From positions 434,001-498,000 of the forward strand of contig NZ_BMOO01000003.1 in NCBI RefSeq assembly GCF_014647115.1: a stretch of 64,000 nt of DNA. Reading direction: 5' to 3'. Every line of letters starts with the position of its first letter. The stretch's first letter is position 1. The position numbers were made by a program, and so were the translations under genes. Source of the DNA: Halarchaeum rubridurum (GTDB taxonomy: Archaea > Halobacteriota > Halobacteria > Halobacteriales > Halobacteriaceae). Below are positions 30,611 to 39,282 of this stretch, piece after piece. The notes under the pieces were generated by a model. It searched no databases and was not told where the DNA came from. It was given only the letters and a program-made list of their open reading frames with translations.

Positions 30611-30690
30611 GAGCTCTTTTAGTGTGAATAGCTCTTGGGGTAGGTACAATTATTACTCCTACTATTACTAGCTAGCGTCTAGCTAGAAGA
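30611..30690. other. AT-rich patch with palindromic CTAG cluster (candidate unwinding element)
   Basis: The stretch from GAGCTCTTTTAGTGTGAATA through GTACAATTATTACTCC and ACTATTACTA is by far the most AT-rich DNA in the window. It is followed by CTAGCTAG-CGT-CTAGCTAG (30668-30686), a perfect 8-bp inverted and direct repeat. In replication origins such DNA marks the duplex unwinding element; that role is inferred from context. Confidence 0.6.
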
Positions 30691-30947
30691 GAGAGAAGAA
30701 AGGGGGGACGAGGAAGGGAAGCGAGAGATGAGGAGTGAAGAAAGATGGGGGTGGGAGACGAGAGGCGAGAGAAAGAGCGTGTGGGAGCTAGTTCGTCGCT
30801 GCGATGGCCGCGGTATCCCGTCGTGTGGTGGGGCGTATTCCCCGCTGTTCACCACCTATGGCGACGGTATGGGACGACGCCGTTCTCGGCCGTCGCGGTC
30901 ACCGCCGTCGGCCCTCCCACCGCTACCCTCCCACCCCACTCTCACGC

Positions 30948-30979
30948 CGAAACACTTGCAGCGGTGGTGTCCCCGGGGG
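30948..30979 (+). repeat. ORB-like element 3
   Basis: Reads CGAAACACTTGCAGCGGTGG then TGTCCCCGGGGG. Core identical to element 2 but in the opposite orientation, so its G-end points right, away from cdc6. Confidence 0.8.
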
Positions 30980-31102
30980 CGACTCGCTCCGTGCCCGCCG
31001 GTTCCATTCACCAATCCACCTACCCACCTACCCGCCTATCCACCACCTACCAACCTACTCACCCATTCACCCCTCCCCCCCACCCACTCCCGCGTCGATA
31101 CG

Positions 31103-31132
31103 CGAAACACTTGCAGCGGTGGTGTCCCCCCG
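31103..31132 (+). repeat. ORB-like element 4
   Basis: Reads CGAAACACTTGCAGCGGTGG followed by TGTCCCCCCG. Same orientation as element 3. Confidence 0.8.
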
Positions 31133-31172
31133 GCCATCCCCGACCGACCATCGCCCCCACCCACACCGCACC

Positions 31173-31205
31173 CGAGAACACTTGCAGCGGTGGGGTGTGT
31201 GCCCC
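31173..31205 (+). repeat. ORB-like element 5
   Basis: Reads CGAGAACACTTGCAGCGGTG then GGGTGTGTGCCCC. The core ACACTTGCAGCGGTG is exact; the flanks are more divergent. Same orientation as elements 3 and 4. Confidence 0.78.
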
Positions 31206-31358
31206 ATCGACTCACCCAAAACTCATCTACTGCGGTCGGCGCGCGTCCACGACGACGGTATTCTCGCGGGCGCGACGACGGCATTTTCGTGGCGACAGCG
31301 ACGACGCGACGCCCGCGGCGGCCGCAGCGTCACTCACGCTGACGCGCCGGCCGTGCCG

Positions 31359-32432
31359 TCACTCGTACGTGTGCGTGGCGAGCGTCGTCCCGTTCGCGGC
31401 GCGGACGGTCACGGTGTCGCCGCCGTTGTTCCAGACGGCGCTCCCGGCGGCCCAGTAGTAGTCGCCCCCACCGTCGGTGCCCGTGCCGGTGTGGAGCGTG
31501 AGCGACGCGCCCGGGGCGAGCGTCACGCCGTCGGGGAACGTGTAGACGTGGTCTGCGGCGTCGCTCACCCGCGCGCCCCCGAGGTCGAGCGTCGCGTCGC
31601 CCGTGTTCCGCAGGACGACGTACTCGTCGTTCAGGTTCTCGTCGTCCCGCCCCGCGGCGTCGGCGTGGACGTCGACGGCGATGGGGCCGTCACTCGCGCT
31701 CGTCCCGTCCGCAGACCCCTCGTTCGTGCTGCCGTCGTCCGTTCCACCCGCGCTGTCGTCCGTGCCGCTCGTCCCGCCGTCCGTCGCGCCCGTCGCGCAC
31801 GTCCAGAGGCCGGTCCGGTTCTCGTAGGCGGCGCCCTCCGCGCGCTGGAACGCGGGCTTGCGCGAGAAGTCGCTATCGTCGTAGACCCGCGCGAGGCCGC
31901 GGTCGATCAGCGCCGCGTTGTGGTTCGTCCCGTTCACGTAGACGTACGCGAGCAGGCGGCCGTAGTAGCCCCGACGGTCGGTGTTCGGGTCGAAGGCGAG
32001 CGTGACGTCCGCCCCGGAGAGGCGCGAAGCCGTGTAGTCGCTCGCCTCGTGCCCCCACCCGCGGAGGCAGTCGCGGTTCGCGGACGTGTTCGCCAGCCCG
32101 CGGAACTCGCGGGGCGTGTTCTCGACCCAGACCTCGGGCGTGTCGACGCCGACCAGCCGAATCGTCTCCTCGCTCCCGTTCGCCAGGCGCACGTCGACGG
32201 TGTCGCCGTCCGCGACGTCGACCACGGTGGCGTTCAGCGTCCCCGCGAACCCCGTGTCGGTACCGACGCCCACCGTCCCGTTCGCGCCCGCGCCGGCGGT
32301 CCCGGTGGTCGTCGCGCCGTTCGCCGTCCGGTCGAGCGCCGTCGTCCCCGCGCCGCCCGTTCCGCCCGTCGCGCAGCCGGCCAGCGCGCAGAGCAGACAG
32401 AGGGCGAGCGCGATTCCGGTCTCGCGTCTCAC
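31359..32432 (-). CDS. Secreted lipoprotein: thermonuclease (SNase) plus lamin-tail domain
   Basis: A 357-residue exported protein. The signal MRRETGIALALCLLCALAGCATGG ends in a lipobox (LAGC), so it should be a lipoprotein on the outer face of the membrane. After a Thr/Gly linker, residues ~65-190 form an SNase domain: VVDVADGDTVDVRLANGSEETIRLVGVDTPE, GRLLAYVYVNGTNHNAALIDRGLARVY, with the catalytic Arg/Glu/Arg pattern (RLVGVDTPE, YGRLLAYV). A Gly/Ser/Asp linker leads to a lamin-tail domain (about 245-355: LNDEYVVLRNTGDATLDLGGARVSD, VYTFPDGVTLAPGASLTLHTG). Probably degrades extracellular nucleic acids, perhaps for phosphate. It is the right-hand neighbour of the origin. Confidence 0.93.
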   Translation of the reverse strand: MRRETGIALALCLLCALAGCATGGTGGAGTTALDRTANGATTTGTAGAGANGTVGVGTDTGFAGTLNATVVDVADGDTVDVRLANGSEETIRLVGVDTPEVWVENTPREFRGLANTSANRDCLRGWGHEASDYTASRLSGADVTLAFDPNTDRRGYYGRLLAYVYVNGTNHNAALIDRGLARVYDDSDFSRKPAFQRAEGAAYENRTGLWTCATGATDGGTSGTDDSAGGTDDGSTNEGSADGTSASDGPIAVDVHADAAGRDDENLNDEYVVLRNTGDATLDLGGARVSDAADHVYTFPDGVTLAPGASLTLHTGTGTDGGGDYYWAAGSAVWNNGGDTVTVRAANGTTLATHTYE

Positions 32433-32456
32433 GGCGGTCGTTTCGGGCCTCGCTCC

Positions 32457-34682
32457 TTAACGACCCCGGCCGCGGACGCGGCGCGCGCCCACGAGCAAGA
32501 GCGCGGCCAGCGCGACGCCGAGACCGAAGCCGGGCGCACCACCGGTCGTCCCCGCACCCGAACCGTCGTGTTCGTCGCCGACGCCGCCCGTCCCGTCACC
32601 CACACCGCCCGTCTCACTCCCGGTCCCGTCGCCCGCCGCGACCGCGACGGAGACGGTCCGGTCCGCGACGGTCACGGTGTGCGTCCCCGCGTCGGGGAAC
32701 GTCACGACGAACGTCGCCGTCCGCGTCTCGTTCGCCACGAGGTGCGGCGTCCACGTCGTGCGCCGCTCGCCGTCGATTGCCACGTCGTAGGTCGCGTTCG
32801 CCGGCACGGCCGTCGGGTTCTCGACCGTCGCGCGCACGCCCACGGGCTCGCCCGCCCCCGCCCGCGTCCGGTTCGCGGAGACGTCGACCACGCGGGGCTC
32901 TGTGGGCCGCACGACGCGAACCGGTACCGCCCGCGGACCGAGTTCGACGACGTAGTCGCCGGCGTCGCGCGCCGCCGCGGACACCGAGACGGACGCCGTC
33001 GCGCCCGGGTCGAGCGTGCCGCCCGCGGCGTCGAGCACTTCGCCGTCGGTCGACGCGTCGTCGTTCGTCCCGTCCGCTGACGGTCCGCCACTCGTTCCGC
33101 CGCTCGCGTCCCCACCGGTCCCGCCGCTCGCGTTCCGCCGAATCGCCACCTCGTACGCGCCCGCCCGGTCGCCGGCGTTTCGCACCGTCGCTCGGACCGT
33201 CAGCGTCTCGCCGACCGCGAGCGTCGGCACCGACCCGGCCGTCGCGTTCCGCCACGGGCCCGCGACCGCGTAGCCGTCGTCCCCGAGCGCGTACGTGATC
33301 CGCGACGGCGTCGTCCCGAAGGCGCGCCGGTAGTCCGCCGCCGACCACGTCTCGGGCACCGCCTCGGTCCGCGTGTAGCGCGCCGCGGCGTCGCGGACGT
33401 CGTCGCCGCCGACCGACGCGACGGCGTCGAGGAAGTCGGTCTCCGTCACCGTCCCCGCGTCGTTCAGGCGCGCGAAGACGTCGGCGAAACTCCGCGTGCC
33501 GTCCGTGGCGAGCTGGATGCGCCGGTCGAGCGCCCCGACGACGAGCGCGCCCTTCCGGTAGTCCGCGGACGCGACCCACGTCGAGGGCTCGGCGAGCACC
33601 GCGTCAGCGACCGACGCCCGCGTCCCGCGCGCGAGGTGCGACCGGAAGGCGTCGTAGCCGATCCGCTCGTCCGCAAGCGCGAGGTACGCGGCGTAGTACT
33701 CGGCGCTCGCCTCGGTCAGCCACCGCGTTCCGGTCGTCGTCTCGAACGCCTGGCGGGTGTGGACGTACTCGTGGACCCAGACGTCCGCGGCGACGTCGAG
33801 GCGCGCGTCGGCGCGCACCCACGCGTCGCTCCCGCCGTACTCCAGGCCCTCCGTCGCCCAGCGGACGCCCGTCGGCGCGGCGAAGAGCCGAACGGTCGGG
33901 TCGCGCTCGCCGACCGCGAGCGTCCGCGAGGCCGACACGAGCGCGCCGAGGATTTCGCCGGGCGACTCGCGGAGCGACGCCGCCGCGGGGACGACGAGGC
34001 GGAGCGACTGCCCGGCCGCGCGGCGCTCGTACGTCTCGCTCGGGCCGAGGTACACCACGTTCTCGCCGGCGACGCCCGCGCCGTCCACGCGCGTCTCCCG
34101 GTCGAGCGTCACGTCGCCGCCCCGCCAGCGCCACTGCGTCCCGACGCGCGGGACGGGGACGAGCGCCCACGACCCCGTATCGACGAACGTGTAGCCGGCG
34201 CTCGATGCGTCCGCGCCGTCGGCTGCCGTCGGTTCGACGGTCGGCGGTTCGGCCGTCGTCGCGCCCGCGTCACTCGCGCTCGCCGCACTCGCCGTCGCTG
34301 AACGCGCCGCGCTCGCCTCGCGGGCGTCCAACCTCGTCCGCGTCCGGTTCGCGTCCACCGCGAGCGTCAGCGTCGGCCGCGCCGTCTCGCCGTCCCACCG
34401 GTAGCCGCCGTCGGCCGTCGCCGCGAAGCCGTCGGTATCGGTGACGGTGACGGCCGTCCCCTCCGAGGGGAGCGAGACGGTCAGCCCGGTGACGGGGTCC
34501 GGAACGTCGTAGGCGACCGTCGCGTCCACCTCGCCGGGCGTCTCCGGGGTCAACGAGAACGTCGTCGTCCGCGTGATGACGCCGTCGTCGCCCGCCGCAC
34601 CCGCGACGCCGACGCCCGCGGGCGCACACGCCGCGAGGAGCACGACCGCGACGAGCGCCGCCCGCCACGCCTGTCGCTGCAT
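32457..34682 (-). CDS. PGF-CTERM surface metalloprotease (gluzincin, M1-like)
   Basis: A 741-residue surface protein starting MQRQAWRAALVAVVLLAACAPAGVGVAGA, a signal peptide. The middle carries WVHEYVHTRQAFETTTGTRWLTEASAEYYAAYLALA, with HEYVH as HExxH and a Glu ~22 residues later, the zinc site of gluzincins (M1/M61-like). The C-terminal third has two CARDB/Ig-like repeats (VGETLTVRATVRNAGDRAGAYEVAI; GEPVGVRATVENPTAVPANATYDVAI), then Gly/Asp linker and APGFGLGVALAALLLVGARRVRGRGR, a PGF-CTERM anchor. Many N-x-T/S sequons suggest glycosylation. Start ATG 34682 directly precedes the signal; the stop is 24 nt from the SNase start, so they may be co-transcribed. Confidence 0.9.
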   Translation of the reverse strand: MQRQAWRAALVAVVLLAACAPAGVGVAGAAGDDGVITRTTTFSLTPETPGEVDATVAYDVPDPVTGLTVSLPSEGTAVTVTDTDGFAATADGGYRWDGETARPTLTLAVDANRTRTRLDAREASAARSATASAASASDAGATTAEPPTVEPTAADGADASSAGYTFVDTGSWALVPVPRVGTQWRWRGGDVTLDRETRVDGAGVAGENVVYLGPSETYERRAAGQSLRLVVPAAASLRESPGEILGALVSASRTLAVGERDPTVRLFAAPTGVRWATEGLEYGGSDAWVRADARLDVAADVWVHEYVHTRQAFETTTGTRWLTEASAEYYAAYLALADERIGYDAFRSHLARGTRASVADAVLAEPSTWVASADYRKGALVVGALDRRIQLATDGTRSFADVFARLNDAGTVTETDFLDAVASVGGDDVRDAAARYTRTEAVPETWSAADYRRAFGTTPSRITYALGDDGYAVAGPWRNATAGSVPTLAVGETLTVRATVRNAGDRAGAYEVAIRRNASGGTGGDASGGTSGGPSADGTNDDASTDGEVLDAAGGTLDPGATASVSVSAAARDAGDYVVELGPRAVPVRVVRPTEPRVVDVSANRTRAGAGEPVGVRATVENPTAVPANATYDVAIDGERRTTWTPHLVANETRTATFVVTFPDAGTHTVTVADRTVSVAVAAGDGTGSETGGVGDGTGGVGDEHDGSGAGTTGGAPGFGLGVALAALLLVGARRVRGRGR

Positions 34683-34770
34683 GGCCCGTTCTCCGGTCGC
34701 CGGCGGCAAAGGCGTATCCACTCGCTCGGGTACAACAGGCGCTCCGCGAGCCCCGGAACCACCGTCCCGC

Positions 34771-35937
34771 TCACTCGGTCCGCGTCCGCACACCCGTCTC
34801 CCTCCCCCGAAGCGCGTCCGCGACGGCCTCCCGGAGCGCCGCGTCGTCGCCGCTCACGACGACGGTTGCGTCCGCGAGCGCCGCGAGGCGCGCGTTCGCG
34901 CCGACCTCGCGTGCGCCCTCGGGGACGACCACGACGTCGGCCTCGCGGACGCGCGCGGCGGCGCGCTCGAACGCCTCGTCGCTCACGGACCCGAAGGGCG
35001 GCGTCGTCACCGCGGGACGGTCAAGGCGACGCGCGGCCTCGTGGTCGAGTCCGCCGTCCACGACGGGGCCGACGGTGACGCGGTAGCCCGCGACCACGAG
35101 CGGGTCGAGGAGGCCGACGGCGGCGTCGCCCGCGCCGAGGACGTGGACGCGCGCGTCCCGTTCGCCGGGGTGGGTGAGGGGCGTGACCGACGGCGTGCCG
35201 GTCACGGGGTCGGTGCCGACGGCCGCGCTCGCGTCGAAGGCGTCGCGGAGCGCGTCGCGCGTCACCACCTCCGCGGGGGGGCCGGCGGCGTGGACGCGCC
35301 CGCCGGAGAGGACGACGAGGCGGTCGCAGTAGCGCGCGGCCAGCGCGAGGTCGTGAATCGCGGCGACGGCGCGTCGCCCCTCGTCGATGAGGTCGCGCAC
35401 GAGGTCGAGCGTGCGGACCTGGTGGTTGACGTCGAGGCCCGCGGTGGGTTCGTCAAGGAGCGTCACGGGCGTGTCCTGCGCGAGCGCGCGGGCGAGGAGG
35501 ACGCGCCGGCGCTCGCCGCCGCTGACCGCCGTGACCGGCCGCTCGGCGAGGTCGGTGAGCTCGCAGCGTTCGAGCGCGTCCTCGACGTGCGTCGCACCGT
35601 CCGCGTCGTCGGCGGGCCGGAGCCGCGAGCGGTAGGGGTGACGACCCATGGCGACGACGTCGCGGACCGCGAAGTCGAAGGAGAACGCGCTCGACTGGGG
35701 GACGACGGCGACGCGGCGGCTCGCGGCCTTCGAGGCGAGCGCGTGCACGTCGTCGCCATCGACGCGCACCGACCCCGAGTCGGGGGTGAGGTAGCCGGCG
35801 AGCGTCCGGAGGAGCGTGGTCTTGCCCGCGCCGTTCGGGCCGACGAGGCCGACGAGCTCGCCGGACTCGACGGCGAGCGAGACGCCGTCGAGGATTTCGG
35901 TGCCGCCGAGGGAGACGGTGAGGTCGCGCGCGTCCAT
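34771..35937 (-). CDS. btuD: Cobalamin/iron-type ABC importer ATP-binding protein with C-terminal extension
   Basis: A 388-residue ATPase of the FecE/BtuD importer group. Walker A GPNGAGKTTLLRTLAGYL (35-52), signature VSGGERRRVLLARALAQD, Walker B VTLLDEPTAGLD and switch His AAIHDLALAARYCDR are complete. Residues ~255-385 are an extra alpha/beta domain (VHVLGAGDAAVGLLDPLVVAGYRVTVGPVVDGGLDHEAARRL ... VREADVVVVPEGAREVGANARLAALADATVVVSGDDAALREAV) that haloarchaeal BtuD proteins also carry, absent from bacterial ones. It abuts btuC with no gap. The B12 substrate is inferred from family and context. Confidence 0.9.
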   Translation of the reverse strand: MDARDLTVSLGGTEILDGVSLAVESGELVGLVGPNGAGKTTLLRTLAGYLTPDSGSVRVDGDDVHALASKAASRRVAVVPQSSAFSFDFAVRDVVAMGRHPYRSRLRPADDADGATHVEDALERCELTDLAERPVTAVSGGERRRVLLARALAQDTPVTLLDEPTAGLDVNHQVRTLDLVRDLIDEGRRAVAAIHDLALAARYCDRLVVLSGGRVHAAGPPAEVVTRDALRDAFDASAAVGTDPVTGTPSVTPLTHPGERDARVHVLGAGDAAVGLLDPLVVAGYRVTVGPVVDGGLDHEAARRLDRPAVTTPPFGSVSDEAFERAAARVREADVVVVPEGAREVGANARLAALADATVVVSGDDAALREAVADALRGRETGVRTRTE

Positions 35938-36957
35938 CTAGAGCTCGTGCACCTCGCGTTTGCGGAGGAGGTAGAGGAAGAAGGGCGCGCCGACGAACGC
36001 GGTGGCGACGCCGACGGGGAGGCTGGTCGCGCCGAGGCGCGTCGTCGTGTCGACGGCGACGAGGAAGACGCCGCCGGCGAGCGCGCTCGTCGGGAGGAGG
36101 ATGCGGTGGTCGGGGCCGACGAGGAGGCGCATCACGTGGGGGACGACGAGGCCGACGAAGCCGACGATGCCGACGAACGCGACGCACGCCGCGGTGACGA
36201 CGGCGGAGACGGCGAGGAGGATGCGTTTGGTGCGCTCGACCTCGATTCCGAGCGCGTGGGCGTCCTCCTCGGAGAGCAGGAGGACGTTCAGGTCGCGGGC
36301 GTACGCGAGCAGGACGGCGAGCCCGAGGAGGACGACGGGGAGGGCGACGGCGACCTCGCTCCACAGCGTGTTCCGGAGGCTGCCCATCAGCCAGACGATG
36401 GCCTCGCGGAGGCTGTGGTCGTCGGTGCGGACGAGGAGGAGGCTGACGACCGCGCCGAGGAACGTCTGGACGGCGACGCCGGCGAGGAGGAGGGTGGCGA
36501 CGGGGGTCCGGCCGCCCTCGGTGGCGATGGCGTAGACGCCGAAGGCGGCGAGGAGCGCGCCGCAGAAGGCGGCGAAGGGGAGGCCGAGCGGGAGGACGAC
36601 GCCGGCGGCGATGACGACCACCGCGCCCGCGGCCGCCCCGGAGGAAACGCCGATTATCGCGGGGTCGGCCATCGGATTGCGGAAGAAGCCCTGCATCACG
36701 GTGCCCGCGCCGGCGAGGCCCGCGCCGACCACCGCGCCGAGGGCGACGCGGGGCATCCGGAGGGTCGTGACGACGAAGGGGTACGGGTCGGGGACGGCGA
36801 CGCCGGTGGAGACGCCGAGCGCGTTGAGGACGCTGGCGACGACGAACCGCGGCGGGATGTCGATGGTCCCCATCGCGGCCCCGGCGACGCAGACGGCGAC
36901 GAGCAGGACGGCGAGGGCGCTCGTCCACGCGGCGACGCGGAGCCGACCCAGTGGCAT
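35938..36957 (-). CDS. btuC: Cobalamin/iron-type ABC importer permease (FecCD family)
   Basis: A 339-residue polytopic permease with about 10 membrane helices, starting [39 protein letters not shown]. Family signatures include [48 protein letters not shown] and [56 protein letters not shown] 36957 is preferred; the longer reading would use a TTG inside a palindromic operator. Its stop TAG is directly followed by the btuD start, so the two are one unit, divergent from the binding-protein gene. Confidence 0.94.
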   Translation of the reverse strand: MPLGRLRVAAWTSALAVLLVAVCVAGAAMGTIDIPPRFVVASVLNALGVSTGVAVPDPYPFVVTTLRMPRVALGAVVGAGLAGAGTVMQGFFRNPMADPAIIGVSSGAAAGAVVVIAAGVVLPLGLPFAAFCGALLAAFGVYAIATEGGRTPVATLLLAGVAVQTFLGAVVSLLLVRTDDHSLREAIVWLMGSLRNTLWSEVAVALPVVLLGLAVLLAYARDLNVLLLSEEDAHALGIEVERTKRILLAVSAVVTAACVAFVGIVGFVGLVVPHVMRLLVGPDHRILLPTSALAGGVFLVAVDTTTRLGATSLPVGVATAFVGAPFFLYLLRKREVHEL

Positions 36958-36963
36958 CGGTGA

Positions 36964-36995
36964 CAAGTCGACTTGCAGTAGGTAAATACTTATTG
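36964..36995. promoter_or_regulatory. Divergent btuC/btuF promoter with 12-bp palindrome
   Basis: CAAGTCGACTTG (36964-36975) is a perfect palindrome, immediately upstream of the btuC ATG. Next to it lies GGTAAATACTTATTG (36981-36995), AT-rich and TATA-like in both directions. The short divergent space (59 nt) should hold both promoters, so the palindrome is a candidate operator controlling the whole B12 importer. Confidence 0.55.
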
Positions 36996-37016
36996 AACAG
37001 GCGGTGACGGGAGGAC

Positions 37017-39236
37017 ATGAAACGACAGCTGTGCCTCGTCGCGCTCGTCCTCGTCGCCGCGCTCGCCGGCCCGACCGGCGGCGCGCTCGCCGCGACCGGG
37101 GACGACGCGCCGTCGACCATCGACGTGCCGACGGCCGCGACGAACAACACTACTGCGACGAACGAGACAGCGACGACTGACAACACTACCACAACGAACG
37201 AGACAGCGACAACCGACAACACCACTACGACGAACGGGACAGCGACGACTGACAACACTACCACAACGAACGAGACAGCGACGACTAACAACACTACCAC
37301 AACGAACGAGACAGCGACGACCGACAATACCACTACGACGAACGAGACAACGACGACCGACAACACCACTACGACGAACGAGACAACGACGACCAACAAC
37401 ACCACGTACTCGACCGTTCCCTCGACCTGTTCGTACCCGTTCTCGTCGACGGACGCGACGGGGACGAACGTCAGCGTGGAGGGCGCACCGGAGCGCATCG
37501 TCGCCATCGGCCCGAGCGCGACGCAGACGCTCTGGGAAATTAGCGCGCAAGACCGCGTCGTCGGCATCCAACACTCGAGTTACATCGCGTACCTGAACAA
37601 CGCGAGCGCGAAGCCGGACATCCCCGGAGACTTCGGGAAGGCGGACGTCGAATCCATCGTCGCGCAATCGCCCGACATGGTGTTACTGGCGAACATCCAG
37701 AGCAACACGACGGCCCAGCGACTGCGGCAGGCGGGCATCACCGTCTACAAGTTCGAGGCCGCGGGGAGCATCGAGGACATCTACGCGAAGACGCGGCTGA
37801 CCGGCCACCTCGTCGGGAACTGCGCGGGCGCGGAGGACACGGTGAGCTGGATGCAGGACCGGCTCAACACGGTCGAGGAGGTCCGCGACCGAGCCGACAG
37901 CGCGCCGACGATGTTCTACCCGATGGCGGGGAGTTACACCGCCGGGTCGGGGACGTTCGTCTCGGACGTGATGCGCCTCGGCGGCGCGCGGAACGTCGCG
38001 CTCGACGCGGGCATCACGGGCTACAAACCGTACAGCGAGGGGTTCATCCTGAAGCAGTCGCCGGAGTGGCTCCTCGCCACGTACTCGCTGCCGGAGCACG
38101 GTGAGGCGCAGAACCTCCTCCCGAAGACCCAGGAGATCAACCAGACCGAAGCCTACCGCGAGGACCGCGTCGTCGCGGTGAACGCGAACTACCTCAGCCA
38201 GCCCGCGCCGCGCGTCGTCTACGCCATCGAGGAGATCGCGGAGACCGTCCACCCGGACGCGTGGGCGGCCGTCCACGACACGGGTCGCACCTACCACGAC
38301 GACGACGATGACGACGACGTCGACTGGGTGGACCTCCAGGACGACGCGGCGACGAATGACGCGGCGACGAACGAGACGGCGAACGAGAGCAGCGCTGACG
38401 GGGCGGCGAACGCGGCTTCGCCCGTCTCCATCACCCGCTCGAACGGGAGCGTCACCGCGACCGTCCGCAACGCCACGGGGGCCGTCTCCTTCGACCTCGT
38501 GAACGCCAGCGCGGCGAACGCGAACACGAGCGTGAACGTGACGACGAACGTGACGGCGACGAACGTCAGCACGGCGAACGCGACGGTGGCGAACGCGACG
38601 GCCAACGCCACGGCTGCGGCGACGAACGCGACCGTCACGGCGCTCACGGGCGCGACCGTCTCGCTGCGCGCCGGCACGAACGCGAGCGAACTGTCGTTCA
38701 CCGCGAGCGACCCGACGGCGACGGCACCGAACGCCACCCCGGCGCTCGACGCGCCGAACGCCACGCCGATGCGGTACTTCAGCGCGAACGTCTCCGGCGT
38801 CGACGCGGACGACCTCGACAACGCGACCCTACGATTTAGCGTCGCGCCCGCCGACCTCCCGAACGGCACCGACCCGGCGGACGTCGCCCTCTATCGCTAT
38901 CACAACGCGTCGTGGGGGCCGCTCCCGACCGAGCACCTGAACGGGAGCGCGTACGTGGCGACGACGCCCGGGTTCTCCGCGTTCGCCATCGGGTCGACGA
39001 ACGCGACGGCCGCCGAAAGCGAGACGACGACGACCGAGACGACAACCACGAGCACGTCGTCGGCGTCGCAGAACGACAGCGTGACGACGACGGCCACAAA
39101 CGCGACGACTACGACGACCACCGCGAACGCGACGACGAGCGCGACGAGCACGTCCTCGGGGTCGTCGCCCGGCCTCGGACCGGCGGTCGCGGCGCTGGCG
39201 GTCGCGCTCGCCGCGTGCCTGCTGCGGCGGCGCTGA
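37017..39236 (+). CDS. btuF: Surface-anchored ABC importer substrate-binding protein (BtuF-like), PGF-CTERM type
   Basis: A 739-residue exported protein; canonical BtuF is about 250-300 residues. Order: signal peptide ([25 protein letters not shown]); a Thr/Asn stalk of seven 12-residue units (about 49-130); a TroA/BtuF-type binding domain (about 155-420: [32 protein letters not shown] ... [16 protein letters not shown] ... [13 protein letters not shown]); an Asp run ([10 protein letters not shown]); an N/T-rich region with a PGF-pre-PGF-like domain ([55 protein letters not shown]); and a C-terminal anchor [27 protein letters not shown] rather than PGF. GGGAGG at 37009-37014 is a good ribosome binding site. 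It captures the ligand for BtuC/BtuD. Confidence 0.9.
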   Translation: MKRQLCLVALVLVAALAGPTGGALAATGDDAPSTIDVPTAATNNTTATNETATTDNTTTTNETATTDNTTTTNGTATTDNTTTTNETATTNNTTTTNETATTDNTTTTNETTTTDNTTTTNETTTTNNTTYSTVPSTCSYPFSSTDATGTNVSVEGAPERIVAIGPSATQTLWEISAQDRVVGIQHSSYIAYLNNASAKPDIPGDFGKADVESIVAQSPDMVLLANIQSNTTAQRLRQAGITVYKFEAAGSIEDIYAKTRLTGHLVGNCAGAEDTVSWMQDRLNTVEEVRDRADSAPTMFYPMAGSYTAGSGTFVSDVMRLGGARNVALDAGITGYKPYSEGFILKQSPEWLLATYSLPEHGEAQNLLPKTQEINQTEAYREDRVVAVNANYLSQPAPRVVYAIEEIAETVHPDAWAAVHDTGRTYHDDDDDDDVDWVDLQDDAATNDAATNETANESSADGAANAASPVSITRSNGSVTATVRNATGAVSFDLVNASAANANTSVNVTTNVTATNVSTANATVANATANATAAATNATVTALTGATVSLRAGTNASELSFTASDPTATAPNATPALDAPNATPMRYFSANVSGVDADDLDNATLRFSVAPADLPNGTDPADVALYRYHNASWGPLPTEHLNGSAYVATTPGFSAFAIGSTNATAAESETTTTETTTTSTSSASQNDSVTTTATNATTTTTTANATTSATSTSSGSSPGLGPAVAALAVALAACLLRRR
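37161..37406 (+). repeat. Seven-unit, 36-bp coding repeat in btuF (glycosylation-rich stalk)
   Basis: In-frame units of 12 codons reading [12 protein letters not shown] with small changes (NGT, ATTNNT, NETTTT). Each unit offers about two N-x-T sequons, so up to ~14 N-glycosylation sites precede the ligand-binding domain. Codons drift between units, so it is not a very recent expansion. Confidence 0.92.
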
Positions 39237-39282
39237 CGCGCGCCTCCGACACGTTTTACCCACGGCGTCGACTAGTCCCGGT

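Larger units (their letters stand above)
30468..31358. other. Right flank of the candidate replication origin
   Basis: About 890 nt without a convincing gene. It contains an AT-rich patch (30611-30690), a palindromic CTAG cluster, a purine-rich tract (30687-30785), then a pyrimidine-rich tract on the plus strand (about 30900-31100, repeated CCACC/CCTACC), and three ORB-like elements in the orientation opposite to those on the left. The strand bias is thus mirrored across cdc6. Confidence 0.72.

Noticed and set aside
30464-30649. A possible 61-residue protein after cdc6
   Set aside because: Almost only Arg, Ala and Ser in the second half, no promoter, and it lies in the AT-rich origin flank.
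28646-31205. CRISPR array
   Set aside because: The repeated elements are five, irregularly spaced and in two orientations; no constant spacer length and no cas genes nearby.
36958-36966. TTG start for btuC
   Set aside because: It would begin inside a palindromic operator; ATG 36957 fits the family's length.
35453-37567. A 704-codon minus-strand frame across btuC/btuD and btuF
   Set aside because: Composed of Arg/Pro-rich out-of-frame sequence and the antisense of the N/T repeat; it cuts through three well-supported genes.
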